From contig NZ_CP067102.1 of the NCBI RefSeq assembly GCF_016616885.1, positions 2,508,501 to 2,572,500 of the forward strand: DNA of 64,000 nucleotides. The letters run 5' to 3'. Positions 9,718 through 18,792 of this stretch are shown here, in pieces. Origin of the DNA: Bradyrhizobium diazoefficiens. Lineage in GTDB: Bacteria > Pseudomonadota > Alphaproteobacteria > Rhizobiales > Xanthobacteraceae. Every line of letters starts with the position of its first letter. Position 1 is the stretch's first letter. The notes under the pieces are model-generated. The model was not told the origin of the DNA, searched no databases, and saw only the letters and a list, made by a program, of their open reading frames with translations. The position numbers and the translations under genes are program-made.

Positions 9718-12408
9718 TCAACTGCCTGTCTGCGGAGCCGGCGGCGGGACCTGCCGCCGGAACAGGATGCGCTGGTACAGCCAGCCGATCGCGACCAGCA
9801 CGATGCCGAGGCACATGAACGACAGCGCCCGGTAGACGCCGGTCAGCGTCGACATGTCGATCACGAAGGCTTTCAGGATCGTCAGCGCGATGACGGCGGC
9901 AGACGCCAGCCGCGCCCGCTCGGAGTTGACGAGAATACCGATGCCGAGCAGCACGACGCCGAAGGCGAGCCAGCCGATCGAATAGGTGTATTGCTCCGCG
10001 CCCGTGGTCTCGCCGCTGGCGAGGAACGGGCCGTGGTAGAAGCGGCGGATCTCCAGCGTCAAATACGAAAGCGCAAACACGAGGGCCGCGCCCGCAATCG
10101 TGTTCGCATAGACTTTACCGCGTGCACCGACCACCGCATACGCAAGCAGCAGCATCAGCGCCGCCGGCAGCGCGTAGCAGAGCAGCAGCAGGTTGAACAC
10201 GGCGCCGCCGACATCGATGTGCCACAGCAGCGGGTTCTCCAGGAGCAGCAGGCCGAACACGCTGACGACGCCGGCGATCGCCGTGAGCACGACCGCGCCG
10301 ACATTGTGCACGATGCTGTGGCTGCGCAGCCGCAATCGCTCCAGCCCAATCGCCATGGCCAATGACACGCAGACCTGGAGGCCTGCTTCGAGCTGCGACG
10401 GCGCTGCGATCATGTCGCCGCCGGTCGCGAGATGGCGAACCTCCATGAAGGCGAGCAGCGCACTGAACAGGATCGCGGCCGCCTCCACCATGCGCAGCGG
10501 CGCGTCGTCAGCGCGTCGGCGCAGGAACATGCTCGCCGCCCAGAACGAGGCGGCCGGCAGGCCATAGCCCCACAGCAGCCAGTTGAAGATCGGCGTGGTG
10601 CCGACGGCATCGCCGACGATGCGCGGATCATAGAGGATGCGCGCGGTGACGATGCTGGCGAAGATGGCGGCAAGCCAGCGCAGGAACGGGATCGGCCGCT
10701 GCATCGCAATCCAGGCGGTGCCGAGCGACATCAGCGCCAGCGCGATGGTGAGCCAGCCCTTCTCCAGCGCGAAGGTCAGCGCCAGCGCCAGCGCGCCGAG
10801 CGTGCCGGTCGCAAACAGCGCCGTCGAGATCGCAAGCCCCGGTCGGGTCTCGCGGCGGGTCAGCGTTTCCGTCGCGGCACCAAGGCTAGCTGCGAGCAGC
10901 ACCGCGAGGATCGCGAACGGGATCGAGCGGTCGAGATGGGCGATGCGGGCATAGAGCGCCACCAGGATGGCGATCGGCGTAGCGACGCCTGCTGCCGACC
11001 ACACCACCGGAATGACCGCCGAATTCGAGCGGCCTTGCGCGAAGAAGCCCGCAAGACCGAAGCCGGCGGCGAAGATCGCGGCCATGACGAGATGCAGCGT
11101 CACCGCACTGTCGGTGGCGGTCGGCGTGATGCCGGGCATGGCGCCGCCCGGCAGCACCAGCATGTCCGGATTGGCGCGCACGGCCCATTCGGCGAACACG
11201 ATGAACACGGTCGCAGCGGCCGCACCCAGCGCGCCGACTGCTGCCTCCGCGCGCCAGGCGACGAACAGCGTCGCCGCAACGAGCAGCGTGAAGGCGATCA
11301 GCGCAAGATCGGCATGCGCGCTCGACAGCACGATCAGCATCGCGCCGAACAGATAGGCGCCGAGCGCGCTCGACGACACCGGCTCGATCTGTCCGTCCTC
11401 GATGGTCGGGCCGAACATGAAGCCGCAGACGACGAGCAGTGCGGCGAGCGCAAAGCCGGCGATCACATGGAAGGCATGCGGCGCGACCTGCAGCTCGCTC
11501 GCTTCGAGTCCCGGGAAGATCCAGAGCACGGCGAAGACGATGGTGGTCACGGCCAGCCAGCGCCACAGCCTGATACGGGCGAGGCCAAAACTCGCGGCGG
11601 TGACGATGGCGAGATAGATGTAGAGCGCCCAATAATCCGGCTTGCCGCTGGAGACGAGCACAGGCGTCGCGAACGCGCCGACCACGCCGAGGCCGGCGAG
11701 CGCCGGTCCGTGCAGCAGCGCCGCCGCGAGTGTGCCGAGCCCGACGAGGCCGAGCAGCACGAAGGCCGTGGCGGGCACCAGGAAGCCATAGAGCGCGTAG
11801 GCCGCGTATACGGTTGCGAACGCGACCGCGGTTCCGGCCGCGGTGAGGATCGCCGGGATATTGGCGATCGGCAGCGCCGCGATGGTGGAAATGCTCTCCT
11901 TGCGCCGCGTCCATTCGCCGGCGCCCAGCAAAGCGAGCGCGAACAGGGCGCCGAGGAACACACGCACGCCGGGGCCCAGCAGGCCGGCCTCGATCGAATA
12001 GCGCACCATGAAGAAGCCGCCGAGCGCGAGCGCAAGCCCGCCGATCCACACCACCCAGCGCGTGCCGAGCCGCTCCTCGAAGCCAGGCTCTGGTGCCGGC
12101 AGAGGAGGCGGCGCATCGGCGCTTGGTTCGAGCGGCGGCGGAGCCACTTGATCCGCGAGCGGCGGCGGCGCGACCTCGGCTTCGGGCATTAGCGGCGGCG
12201 GCTCTGCCGCGCTCGTCGTGGGCGCAACAGCCTGCTCCTGCACCGGCATCAGCGGCGGCGGCTGGACCTGTCGCTGCGCGTACAACATCCCTTCGAGTGT
12301 GTTCAGCCGCCGGCGCAGCTCGGCCGCCTGGCTGGAGGCCTTGATTGCGATCAGGAAAGCGATGATCGCAATGACCATCACAATGTCGTCGAACGGAGCG
12401 TCGAACAT
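9718..12408 (-). CDS. DUF2339 polytopic membrane protein
   Basis: The 896-residue product starts with a membrane span and a short coiled coil (AAELRRRLNTLEGML). A Pro/Ala-rich linker of about 70 residues with repeated PPPL motifs follows, and then some two dozen hydrophobic segments to the C-terminus. This is the layout of the large DUF2339 (COG5373) predicted membrane protein family, whose function is not established. The start at 12408 follows GGAGG; an upstream GTG-type extension is possible but unnecessary. It is convergent with the chemoreceptor and is the last gene of the leftward run from nadQ. Confidence 0.85.
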   Translation of the reverse strand: MFDAPFDDIVMVIAIIAFLIAIKASSQAAELRRRLNTLEGMLYAQRQVQPPPLMPVQEQAVAPTTSAAEPPPLMPEAEVAPPPLADQVAPPPLEPSADAPPPLPAPEPGFEERLGTRWVVWIGGLALALGGFFMVRYSIEAGLLGPGVRVFLGALFALALLGAGEWTRRKESISTIAALPIANIPAILTAAGTAVAFATVYAAYALYGFLVPATAFVLLGLVGLGTLAAALLHGPALAGLGVVGAFATPVLVSSGKPDYWALYIYLAIVTAASFGLARIRLWRWLAVTTIVFAVLWIFPGLEASELQVAPHAFHVIAGFALAALLVVCGFMFGPTIEDGQIEPVSSSALGAYLFGAMLIVLSSAHADLALIAFTLLVAATLFVAWRAEAAVGALGAAAATVFIVFAEWAVRANPDMLVLPGGAMPGITPTATDSAVTLHLVMAAIFAAGFGLAGFFAQGRSNSAVIPVVWSAAGVATPIAILVALYARIAHLDRSIPFAILAVLLAASLGAATETLTRRETRPGLAISTALFATGTLGALALALTFALEKGWLTIALALMSLGTAWIAMQRPIPFLRWLAAIFASIVTARILYDPRIVGDAVGTTPIFNWLLWGYGLPAASFWAASMFLRRRADDAPLRMVEAAAILFSALLAFMEVRHLATGGDMIAAPSQLEAGLQVCVSLAMAIGLERLRLRSHSIVHNVGAVVLTAIAGVVSVFGLLLLENPLLWHIDVGGAVFNLLLLCYALPAALMLLLAYAVVGARGKVYANTIAGAALVFALSYLTLEIRRFYHGPFLASGETTGAEQYTYSIGWLAFGVVLLGIGILVNSERARLASAAVIALTILKAFVIDMSTLTGVYRALSFMCLGIVLVAIGWLYQRILFRRQVPPPAPQTGS

Positions 12409-12455
12409 GAGGCCTCCAGGCGAATCGGCGCGCGGGCCGATCGCCACATCTTAAC

Positions 12456-13418
12456 CTAGCGCCGGGAGCGTACGCGCAAGCCGGGCGCCGGCCGCTCCTG
12501 GAGCACATCGCGGCGGAAGCGATAGAGTGCCGCCGGCCGCCCGCCGGTCTGTGTCGACATCACGCCGGTCGGTTCGACCAGGGCTTCGGTTTCGACCAGA
12601 CGGCGGAAATTCTGCTTGTGCAGGTGGCGGCCGGAGATCGCCTCCACCGTGTACTGCAACTCAGTGAGTGTGAACTCGGCGGGCAAAAGTTCAAACACCA
12701 CAGGGCGATACTTCAGTTTTGCGCGCAGCCTGGCAATCGCGGTGGCCAGGATCCGGCGGTGGTCGAACCGCATCGAGGTGCCGAGCGCAGGCAGCGTTTT
12801 GCGCGCCAATGCCGCAGGCCGGCCGTCGCGGCGCGCCTCCTCGACGAGGCCGGCCTCGTACAGGAGTTCATAGCGATCGAGCACGCGCTCCTCGTCCCAG
12901 GCCGCACCTTCGAGGCCGAAATAGAACCGCACGCGATCTTTTCGCGGCAATGCGCGTGTGGTCTCGGGCGTCTCCTCCTCGGCCCACTTGTTGAGCTCCG
13001 GGATGATGTCACGGGCGATGATCGCGGGCGGCGCCTCGCGCCAGTCTTCCCAGGGGAAGAAGCGATACCAGGGCTCGAAGCTCGCCGCGTTCGCAGCGCC
13101 CTCGGCGGCGCGCGTCAGCGCGAGATAGCCGATCGACACCATATGCGCGCCGGTGTCACCGGCTTCCGCATGGCGGCCGCGGTCGCCAAAGGTGTAGAGC
13201 TGCTCGACATAGCCGAGCCGCAAGCTCGCCTGTTCCTCGACCCAGGCGCGCAGGCCGATCTCGAAGGTGCGATGGCTCGGCGCATCGAATGGACCGAACG
13301 GCAGTCCGGTCAAGCCGTCGACGCCGCGCGCGGTCAGCACCAGCGGCTCATGATCCTCGATCGCGACGATCGCGGCAGTCAGTCCGATCTCGATCGGCGT
13401 CAGCAGCTTGTCGCTCAT
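12456..13418 (-). CDS. nadQ: NadQ-type regulator of NAD synthesis (Nudix-like plus winged helix, COG4111)
   Basis: The 320-residue protein has an N-terminal Nudix-like ligand domain (about residues 1-190, opening LTPIEIGLTAAIVAIEDHEP) without an intact catalytic Nudix box. Its C-terminal winged-helix region includes FTLTELQYTVEAISG and KQNFRRLVETEALV. This arrangement is that of NrtR-like regulators, and the alphaproteobacterial version is known as NadQ, which represses nadABC. The nadAB operon of this window, 10 kb away, has two matching palindromes. The start at 13418 is 20 bp after the stop of the phosphatase gene, with a weak ribosome site, so translation may be coupled. Confidence 0.8.
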   Translation of the reverse strand: MSDKLLTPIEIGLTAAIVAIEDHEPLVLTARGVDGLTGLPFGPFDAPSHRTFEIGLRAWVEEQASLRLGYVEQLYTFGDRGRHAEAGDTGAHMVSIGYLALTRAAEGAANAASFEPWYRFFPWEDWREAPPAIIARDIIPELNKWAEEETPETTRALPRKDRVRFYFGLEGAAWDEERVLDRYELLYEAGLVEEARRDGRPAALARKTLPALGTSMRFDHRRILATAIARLRAKLKYRPVVFELLPAEFTLTELQYTVEAISGRHLHKQNFRRLVETEALVEPTGVMSTQTGGRPAALYRFRRDVLQERPAPGLRVRSRR

Positions 13419-13437
13419 GCGGTGACGATCGCTGATG

Positions 13438-13944
13438 TCATTCGAGCTCGATCGCGAAGGGGCGGCCCTCGACCAGCATCTCGCCCGGGCCCATCTCGTC
13501 GAGCGCGCGCAGCATGCGGCCGTTGCGCCCGAGCGCACGGTCGGCAAGGCTGACGATGCGCCGGTTCGGCGAGGCGATCGGGGAGGCCGCGCGGATCTTC
13601 TTCGCGATCTCGATTTCGTCGCGATCGGGATTGAGCGCACAGACGGCGGTGAATGCGCTCGCCGTGGAGCGGCTGATGCCGGCATAGCAATGCACCACAA
13701 GCGGCGCGCCGCGGTTCCAGCCGCGCACGAAGTTCAGCACCTGGTCGATATGAGCCTCGGAGGGTGCGACGAAGCCATCCATCTCCTCGGTGATGTCGTC
13801 CATCGACACCTTGAGATGATTGGCAGGGAGCACCGACACCGGCCGCGCCACCTGCTCGACATTGGCCATCACGGTCAGCACATGGCTGGCCCCGGTGCGG
13901 CGGACGGTTTCGGGAAGGGCGGCGAGCGAACAGACGTGGATCAT
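13438..13944 (-). CDS. Tyrosine phosphatase-like protein (COG5350 type)
   Basis: A 168-residue cytoplasmic protein with the cysteine phosphatase P-loop HCYAGISRSTAS (CX5R) near residue 92 and a conserved aspartate upstream in VSMDDITEEMDG. It fits the predicted protein tyrosine phosphatases found beside NAD-related genes in rhizobia. It is immediately upstream of nadQ on the same strand (19 bp gap) and is probably co-transcribed. The substrate is unknown. Confidence 0.82.
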   Translation of the reverse strand: MIHVCSLAALPETVRRTGASHVLTVMANVEQVARPVSVLPANHLKVSMDDITEEMDGFVAPSEAHIDQVLNFVRGWNRGAPLVVHCYAGISRSTASAFTAVCALNPDRDEIEIAKKIRAASPIASPNRRIVSLADRALGRNGRMLRALDEMGPGEMLVEGRPFAIELE

Positions 13945-13980
13945 GATGGACCTTTTTGGCGGCGACTATAGCGGGCGCCT

Positions 13981-14073
13981 GTAGGGTGGGCAAAGCGAAG
14001 CGTGCCCACCATTTTTGTCGCAAGCGTGAAGAGAATGGTGGGCACGGCGCAAATGCGCCTTTGCCCACCCTAC
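13981..14073. repeat. Intergenic palindromic repeat, family C
   Basis: GTAGGGTGGGCAAAG at the left and its exact complement at the right give 15-bp arms. Inside are a second arm pair containing GTGCCCACCAT and ATGGTGGGCAC. It lies in the short gap between the HD-domain gene and the phosphatase gene and could act as a transcription end or barrier. Confidence 0.75.
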
Positions 14074-14078
14074 AAGAC

Positions 14079-14696
14079 CTACGCAAACACGGCGCCAAAC
14101 CGCTCCAGAAACTGCTTCTCGGCCCGCGCCGCCGTCCAGGGCGTCAGATAATCGCGCCGGACGCTGTCGGAAAGGCCCGGGTCCCTGCCGAACAGGCGCT
14201 TGGCCTCGCTCTCGCTGAAGCCGGCAAGCTCGGTTGCCTCGAGATACGCCGCGCCGCGATCGGCGGCCTTGATGACCAGCGTGATCTCGTCGGGCAGCAC
14301 CGGCGGCAGGCCGAAGCGGATGTGGATGGCGCCGAGCAGGCGCTTCTCCACGGCCTTGTAATGGCCGTCGAGCACCGCCTTGAACGGCGAGATCATGTCG
14401 CCGATGACATATTCAGGCGCATCGTGCAGCAGCGCGGCGAGCCGCATGCGCTCATCGACGCGCGGCATCTCGTGCCGCAGCACGGTCTCCACCAGCAGCG
14501 TGTGCTGTGCGACCGAGAAGATATGCGCGCCGATGGTCTGCCCGTTCCAGCGGGCGACGCGCGCGAGCCCATGCGCGATGTCGGCGATCTCGACGTCGAG
14601 CGGGGAGGGATCGAGCAAATCGAGCCGCCGGCCCGACAGCATGCGCTGCCAGGCGCGCATTTGCACGCCACGCGACGCCGTCTTCTTCGTCGTCAT
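14079..14696 (-). CDS. HD-domain hydrolase (YfbR-like)
   Basis: A 205-residue protein with the HD metal motif LLHDAPEYVIGDM near residue 95 and an upstream metal histidine in IFSVAQHTLLVE. This matches the HD hydrolases of the YfbR 5'-deoxynucleotidase group. Its ATG overlaps the stop of tag (ATGA), so it is translationally coupled as the third gene of ygfZ-tag-HD. A nucleotide or nucleotide-like substrate would fit next to a DNA repair gene, but this is an inference. Confidence 0.82.
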   Translation of the reverse strand: MTTKKTASRGVQMRAWQRMLSGRRLDLLDPSPLDVEIADIAHGLARVARWNGQTIGAHIFSVAQHTLLVETVLRHEMPRVDERMRLAALLHDAPEYVIGDMISPFKAVLDGHYKAVEKRLLGAIHIRFGLPPVLPDEITLVIKAADRGAAYLEATELAGFSESEAKRLFGRDPGLSDSVRRDYLTPWTAARAEKQFLERFGAVFA

Positions 14697-15319
14697 TTGG
14701 CCTTCAGGCGCGGCTTGCGCTGCATCTTGCTGCAGGTCGCGTGGCAATGGCAGTCGACGAGATGGTCGTTGACCATGCCGGTCGCCTGCATGAAGGCATA
14801 AACGATGGTCGGGCCGACGAACTTGAAGCCGCGCGAGGACAGCTCCTTGGAGACCTGCACCGACAACGGCGTCGAGGCCGGCACGCTTGCCGTGGTCTTG
14901 AAATTGTTGACCTTGGGCCGTCCGCCCATGAAGTCCCACAGCAGGTTCGAGAAGCCCGGGCCCTTCTCCATGATCTCCAGATACGACTTCGCGCTCAGAA
15001 TCGTGCCGTCGATCTTGGCGCGGTTGCGCACGATGCCGACGTCGTTCATCAACGCATGCACCTTCTTGTCGTTGTAGCGCGCGATCTTCTCCGGCTGGAA
15101 ATCGTCGAACGCTTTGCGGAAATTGTCGCGTTTGCGCAAAATCGTGATCCAGGAGAGGCCGGCCTGGAAACCGTCGAGGATCAGCTTTTCATAGAGCGCG
15201 CGGTCGTCATACTCGGGCACGCCCCATTCGGTGTCGTGATAGGCGACGTAGAGCGGATCTTCGCCCGGCCAGGGGCAGCGGGTCTTTCCGTCGGGATGCA
15301 GGCGGGGAGCACGGCTCAT
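14693..15319 (-). CDS. tag: DNA-3-methyladenine glycosylase I
   Basis: The 208-residue enzyme excises 3-methyladenine from alkylated DNA. Its N-terminus CPWPGEDPLYVAYHDTEWG carries the conserved cysteine, tyrosine, histidine and tryptophan. DGFQAGLSWITILRKRDNF follows, and the C-terminal HLVDCHCHATC supplies the structural zinc ligands. Length and motif order are normal for Tag. It overlaps ygfZ upstream (ATGA at 15319-15316) and the HD hydrolase downstream by the same four-base overlap. Confidence 0.96.
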   Translation of the reverse strand: MSRAPRLHPDGKTRCPWPGEDPLYVAYHDTEWGVPEYDDRALYEKLILDGFQAGLSWITILRKRDNFRKAFDDFQPEKIARYNDKKVHALMNDVGIVRNRAKIDGTILSAKSYLEIMEKGPGFSNLLWDFMGGRPKVNNFKTTASVPASTPLSVQVSKELSSRGFKFVGPTIVYAFMQATGMVNDHLVDCHCHATCSKMQRKPRLKAK

Positions 15320-16197
15320 GCGATGGGCTGCTTTGCGGGGATGCGGACGACGTCGGGTTCTGCCAGTTTCAACGCGAGACCGCCAGCGGTGAGCGGCTGG
15401 CCGGCATCGAGCGCGTCCGCAACGCGGTCGATGCGCACCAGCGCAATGCCCTTGCCTTGCGCCGACGAGCCCATGGTGCCGACGGACTTGTCGCCGGCCA
15501 TGACACTGACACCTGCCTCAGGCGAGGAGTCCTCGAGCAGGACCTTCACGCTGCGGGTGCGCGCGGTGCCGCGATGCTGCATGCGCGAGACGACCTCCTG
15601 GCCGACATAGCAGCCCTTGTCGAAATCGACGCCCGCCAGACGGTCCATATTGGTCTCGTGCGGAAATGCATCGCTGTACATGAAATCGAGCCCGCCGCGC
15701 GGCACGCCGAGTGCGATGCGATGCGCCTCGTAGTCGGCGGCATCGACCAGCTCGGCGCCGATCAGGTCCGACAGTTTCTGCTTGAGATCTTCGGGGACCA
15801 GGATGCGAGTGCCGAGCTCTGCATTGCGTGGATCGGCGAAGGCGAGGTCCGGCTGCGCGGCCAGCTGGCCGTCCCAGGCCGCGAGCACGCCGAGATCGTT
15901 GGAGAGGTTGTCCACCGTCACCTTGGCGCGCAGCTTGTAGAATTTCAGCTTGGTGGCGAGGCCGTCGGCCAGCGCCTTCGGGCAATCGATCAGGAACCCG
16001 CCGCCGTGGCCGGCGGGGGCTTCCGTGATCAGGAAATCCACGATGATCTTGCCCTGCGGCGTCAGCAGCGCGCCGAATCGCCCCAGGCCCGGCTTGAGCT
16101 TGTCGAGATCGGTCGTGACGAGCCCGTTGAGGAAGTTGCGCGCATCCTCGCCCGCGACCTTGATCACGCCCCGGTCAGGAAGAAACGCTGATTTCAT
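15316..16197 (-). CDS. ygfZ: Folate-binding protein YgfZ (GcvT-like)
   Basis: The 293-residue protein resembles the T protein of glycine cleavage but carries the YgfZ signature FDKGCYVGQEVVSR near residue 200, with the conserved cysteine. YgfZ/IBA57 proteins bind tetrahydrofolate and support the maturation or repair of certain iron-sulfur enzymes. It is the first gene of the leftward ygfZ-tag-HD operon and is divergent from the dihydroorotase gene across a 101-bp shared promoter region. Confidence 0.92.
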   Translation of the reverse strand: MKSAFLPDRGVIKVAGEDARNFLNGLVTTDLDKLKPGLGRFGALLTPQGKIIVDFLITEAPAGHGGGFLIDCPKALADGLATKLKFYKLRAKVTVDNLSNDLGVLAAWDGQLAAQPDLAFADPRNAELGTRILVPEDLKQKLSDLIGAELVDAADYEAHRIALGVPRGGLDFMYSDAFPHETNMDRLAGVDFDKGCYVGQEVVSRMQHRGTARTRSVKVLLEDSSPEAGVSVMAGDKSVGTMGSSAQGKGIALVRIDRVADALDAGQPLTAGGLALKLAEPDVVRIPAKQPIA

Positions 16198-16298
16198 GTG
16201 AAAATCTCTTGCGACATGTTGCTCCGGAACGTAAGCCCGCAGGGCATAAACGACAAGACCTCGAGCCCTGCGCTTGGGGATGACAGAGGCCTCCAGCC

Positions 16299-17633
16299 AT
16301 GACCCAGCGCTTCGATGTGATCCTCAAAGGCGGCACCGTCGTCAACCAGGACGGCGAGGGCGTTCGCGACATCGGCATCACCAATGGTCGCATCGCCGAG
16401 CTTGGCCCGCTGTCGCAAGGCTCCGCCGCTGAAGTGATCGACTGCAAGGGTCTCCACATCCTGCCCGGCGTGATGGATACGCAGGTGCATTTCCGCGAGC
16501 CCGGGCTGGAGCAGAAGGAAGACCTCGAGACCGGTTCGCGCAGTGCCGTGATGGGCGGCGTCACCGCCGTGTTCGAGATGCCGAACACGTCTCCGTTGAC
16601 CGTGACGGAAGCCACCTTCACCGACAAGGTGAAACGCGCCCATCACCGCATGCATTGCGATTTCGCCTTCTTCATCGGCGGCACCCGCGAGAACGTGCAG
16701 GATCTCCCTGTGCTGGAGCGCGCGCCCGGCTGTGCCGGCGTGAAAGTGTTCATCGGCTCTTCGACCGGCGCGCTGCTGGTGGAGGACGACGAGAGCCTGC
16801 GCCGCATCTTTCAGGTGATCCGCCGCCGCGCGGCGTTCCATGCCGAGGACGAATATCGTCTCAACGACCGCAAGTCGCTCCGCATCGAGGGCGATCCGCG
16901 TTCGCATCCGGTCTGGCGCGACGAGACCGCGGCGCTGATGGCAACGCAACGCCTCGTCAAGCTCGCGCACGAGACCGGCAAGCGCATCCACGTGCTGCAC
17001 ATCTCGACCAAGGAAGAGATCGAGTTCCTGCGTGACCACAAGGATGTCGCCTCCTGCGAGGCGACGCCGCATCATCTCACGCTGGTCGCGCCCGAATGCT
17101 ACGAGCGGCTCGGCACGCTGGCGCAGATGAACCCGCCGGTGCGCGGCGCCGATCACCGCGCCGGCATCTGGCGCGGCATCGAGCAGGGCATCATCGACGT
17201 GCTCGGCTCCGATCACGCTCCGCATACGCTGGAAGAGAAGCAGAAGACCTATCCGGCGTCGCCCTCCGGCATGACCGGCGTGCAGACGCTGGTGCCGCTG
17301 ATGCTCGATCACGTCAACGCCGGCCGGCTGTCGCTCGCAAGGTTCGTCGATCTCACCAGCGCGGGCCCGGCGCGTCTCTACAACATGGCCTGCAAGGGCC
17401 GTATCGCCGCCGGTTACGATGCCGACTTTACGATCGTCGATCTCAAGCGCAGCGAGACCATCACCAACAAATGGGTCGCCTCCAGAGCCGGCTGGACACC
17501 CTATGACGGCGTCCGCGTTACGGGCTGGCCCGTCGGCACCTTCATCCGCGGCCGCCGCGTGATGTGGCAGGGCGAACTCGTGACGCCGTCGCAGGGCGAG
17601 CCGGTGCGCTTTCTGGAGACGCTGAAGCAGTAG
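16299..17633 (+). CDS. pyrC: Dihydroorotase, class I type
   Basis: The 444-residue amidohydrolase closes carbamoyl aspartate to dihydroorotate in pyrimidine synthesis. The metal-site motifs are MDTQVHFREPG near residue 60, GVKVFIGSSTG (lysine to be carboxylated), HVLHIS, CEATPHHLTL and GSDHAPH. The substrate arginine and asparagine are in FREPG and MPNTSP. The first histidine of the usual HxH is a glutamine here, as I recall it being in some bacterial lineages with QVHFREPG. No pyrB is next to it. Allantoinase or hydantoinase activity is a less likely alternative. Confidence 0.85.
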   Translation: MTQRFDVILKGGTVVNQDGEGVRDIGITNGRIAELGPLSQGSAAEVIDCKGLHILPGVMDTQVHFREPGLEQKEDLETGSRSAVMGGVTAVFEMPNTSPLTVTEATFTDKVKRAHHRMHCDFAFFIGGTRENVQDLPVLERAPGCAGVKVFIGSSTGALLVEDDESLRRIFQVIRRRAAFHAEDEYRLNDRKSLRIEGDPRSHPVWRDETAALMATQRLVKLAHETGKRIHVLHISTKEEIEFLRDHKDVASCEATPHHLTLVAPECYERLGTLAQMNPPVRGADHRAGIWRGIEQGIIDVLGSDHAPHTLEEKQKTYPASPSGMTGVQTLVPLMLDHVNAGRLSLARFVDLTSAGPARLYNMACKGRIAAGYDADFTIVDLKRSETITNKWVASRAGWTPYDGVRVTGWPVGTFIRGRRVMWQGELVTPSQGEPVRFLETLKQ

Positions 17634-17660
17634 CGGGCAGCATCTAGCTTCTCGCTCCGC

Positions 17661-17783
17661 TGTCATGCTCCGCGCAGGCGGGGCATCCAGTACGCCGCGG
17701 CCTTTCGGCTCAATCATTGCGGCCTCTGGAATACTGGATTGCCCGCCCCAGTGCGCAACTGCGCACAAGGCGGGCAATGACAA
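17661..17783. repeat. Intergenic palindromic repeat, family B
   Basis: TGTCATGCTCCGCGCAGGCG at the left pairs imperfectly with GGCGGGCAATGACA at the right. Inner arms carry ATCCAGTA and TACTGGAT, and a further small hairpin is AGTGCGCAACTGCGCA. I recall very similar units in many Bradyrhizobium gaps. It fills most of the space between dihydroorotase and rhodanese. Confidence 0.75.
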
Positions 17784-17820
17784 GGTGCCGGAAAGCGTAA
17801 GCTAAAATTGGGAGAGAGCA

Positions 17821-18690
17821 ATGTCCCAGCCAACCGCCCTCATCACCACCGAGCAACTCGCCTCGATCCTCGGCGACCCCAATCTCCGCCTCTACGACTG
17901 CACGACCTACAACGAGCCGGTCCCGCCCGGCAGCGACGTGCCGTATCGCGCCGTTCCCGGCGACAAGACGTTCGCGGCCGGCCATATCCCCGGCGCCGAT
18001 TTCCTCGACCTGCAAGGCGAGTTCTCCGACACCTCCGCGCAGCACTTCTTCATGATGCCGGGCGTGGCCCAGCTCGAAGCCGCCTTCGGCCGCCACGGTG
18101 CGGATGCAAGCAAGACCATCGTGCTCTACAGCATCGGCTCAATGATGTGGTCGACGCGGTTCTGGTGGACGCTGCGTTCGCTCGGCGTCGACGCACGGGT
18201 GCTCGACGGCGGCTTCGACAAGTGGAAGGAAGAGGGGCGGCCGGTCGAGACCGGCGCCCCGAAGGGCTATCCGGCAACGACCTTCAAGGGGACGCTGCGC
18301 GCGAGCTTCTTCGTCGACAAGAATACCGTCAAGGCGCGTATCGGCGATCCCTCGACCGTCACCGTCAACGCACTCGGACCGCAGTTTCATAAAGGGCTTG
18401 AGCCAAGCCGCTACGGCCGGCCGGGCCGTGTGCCCGGCAGCGTCAACGTGTCGGCTGCAACGCTCGTGAACGCCGACAAGACCCTGACCTCGCTTGCGGA
18501 TGCCGAAGCGAAATTCGCAGCCCAAGGCGTCACTCGCGACAAGAACGTGATCCTGTATTGCGGCGGCGGCATCTCGGCGACGATCGACCTGTTTCTGCTG
18601 GCGCAGCTCGGCTACGACAAACTGACGCTCTACGATGCCTCCATGGGCGAGTGGGCGAGGGACCCGGCGCTGCCGATCGAGACGGATTAG
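17821..18690 (+). CDS. Sulfurtransferase with two rhodanese domains
   Basis: A 289-residue protein with two tandem rhodanese folds. The N-terminal domain (about 10-130) has AAGHIPGADFLDLQGEF but no active cysteine. The C-terminal domain (about 165-285) has the catalytic loop YCGGGISATI. This matches thiosulfate or 3-mercaptopyruvate sulfurtransferases (SseA/TST); the loop does not settle which. The ATG follows GGGAGAG. It is followed by the ECF sigma gene, which has its own promoter candidate. Confidence 0.88.
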   Translation: MSQPTALITTEQLASILGDPNLRLYDCTTYNEPVPPGSDVPYRAVPGDKTFAAGHIPGADFLDLQGEFSDTSAQHFFMMPGVAQLEAAFGRHGADASKTIVLYSIGSMMWSTRFWWTLRSLGVDARVLDGGFDKWKEEGRPVETGAPKGYPATTFKGTLRASFFVDKNTVKARIGDPSTVTVNALGPQFHKGLEPSRYGRPGRVPGSVNVSAATLVNADKTLTSLADAEAKFAAQGVTRDKNVILYCGGGISATIDLFLLAQLGYDKLTLYDASMGEWARDPALPIETD

Positions 18691-18729
18691 GGGGCGAATC
18701 TGACCCTCCGGCGGAGGGTAAGAAAGTTG

Positions 18730-18758
18730 GGAACCTTTTCTACCAGCCTACATCCAAT
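18730..18758 (+). promoter_or_regulatory. ECF-type promoter of the sigma factor gene
   Basis: GGAAC, a 16-base spacer, then CATCCAAT. The same two blocks at identical spacing occur before the downstream DUF4142 gene (19492-19520), which suggests autoregulation. Transcription starting just downstream supports translation from the ATG at 18793 rather than the ATG at 18757. Confidence 0.7.
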
Positions 18759-18792
18759 GTCTGGAACTCACGGAAACGAGCAGGTGACCGCC

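Noticed and set aside
10432..12192. 586-codon rightward frame opposite the DUF2339 gene
   Set aside because: Arg/Glu/Asp-rich shadow translation; the DUF2339 frame shows regular hydrophobic segments.
16194..17783. 529-codon leftward frame opposite dihydroorotase
   Set aside because: Shadow of a well-conserved enzyme; it crosses the palindromic repeat and has no recognisable domain.
18757..18792. Upstream ATG as start of the ECF sigma factor
   Set aside because: It overlaps the -10 block of the promoter shared with the DUF4142 gene and has no ribosome site; the ATG at 18793 has AGGTGA.
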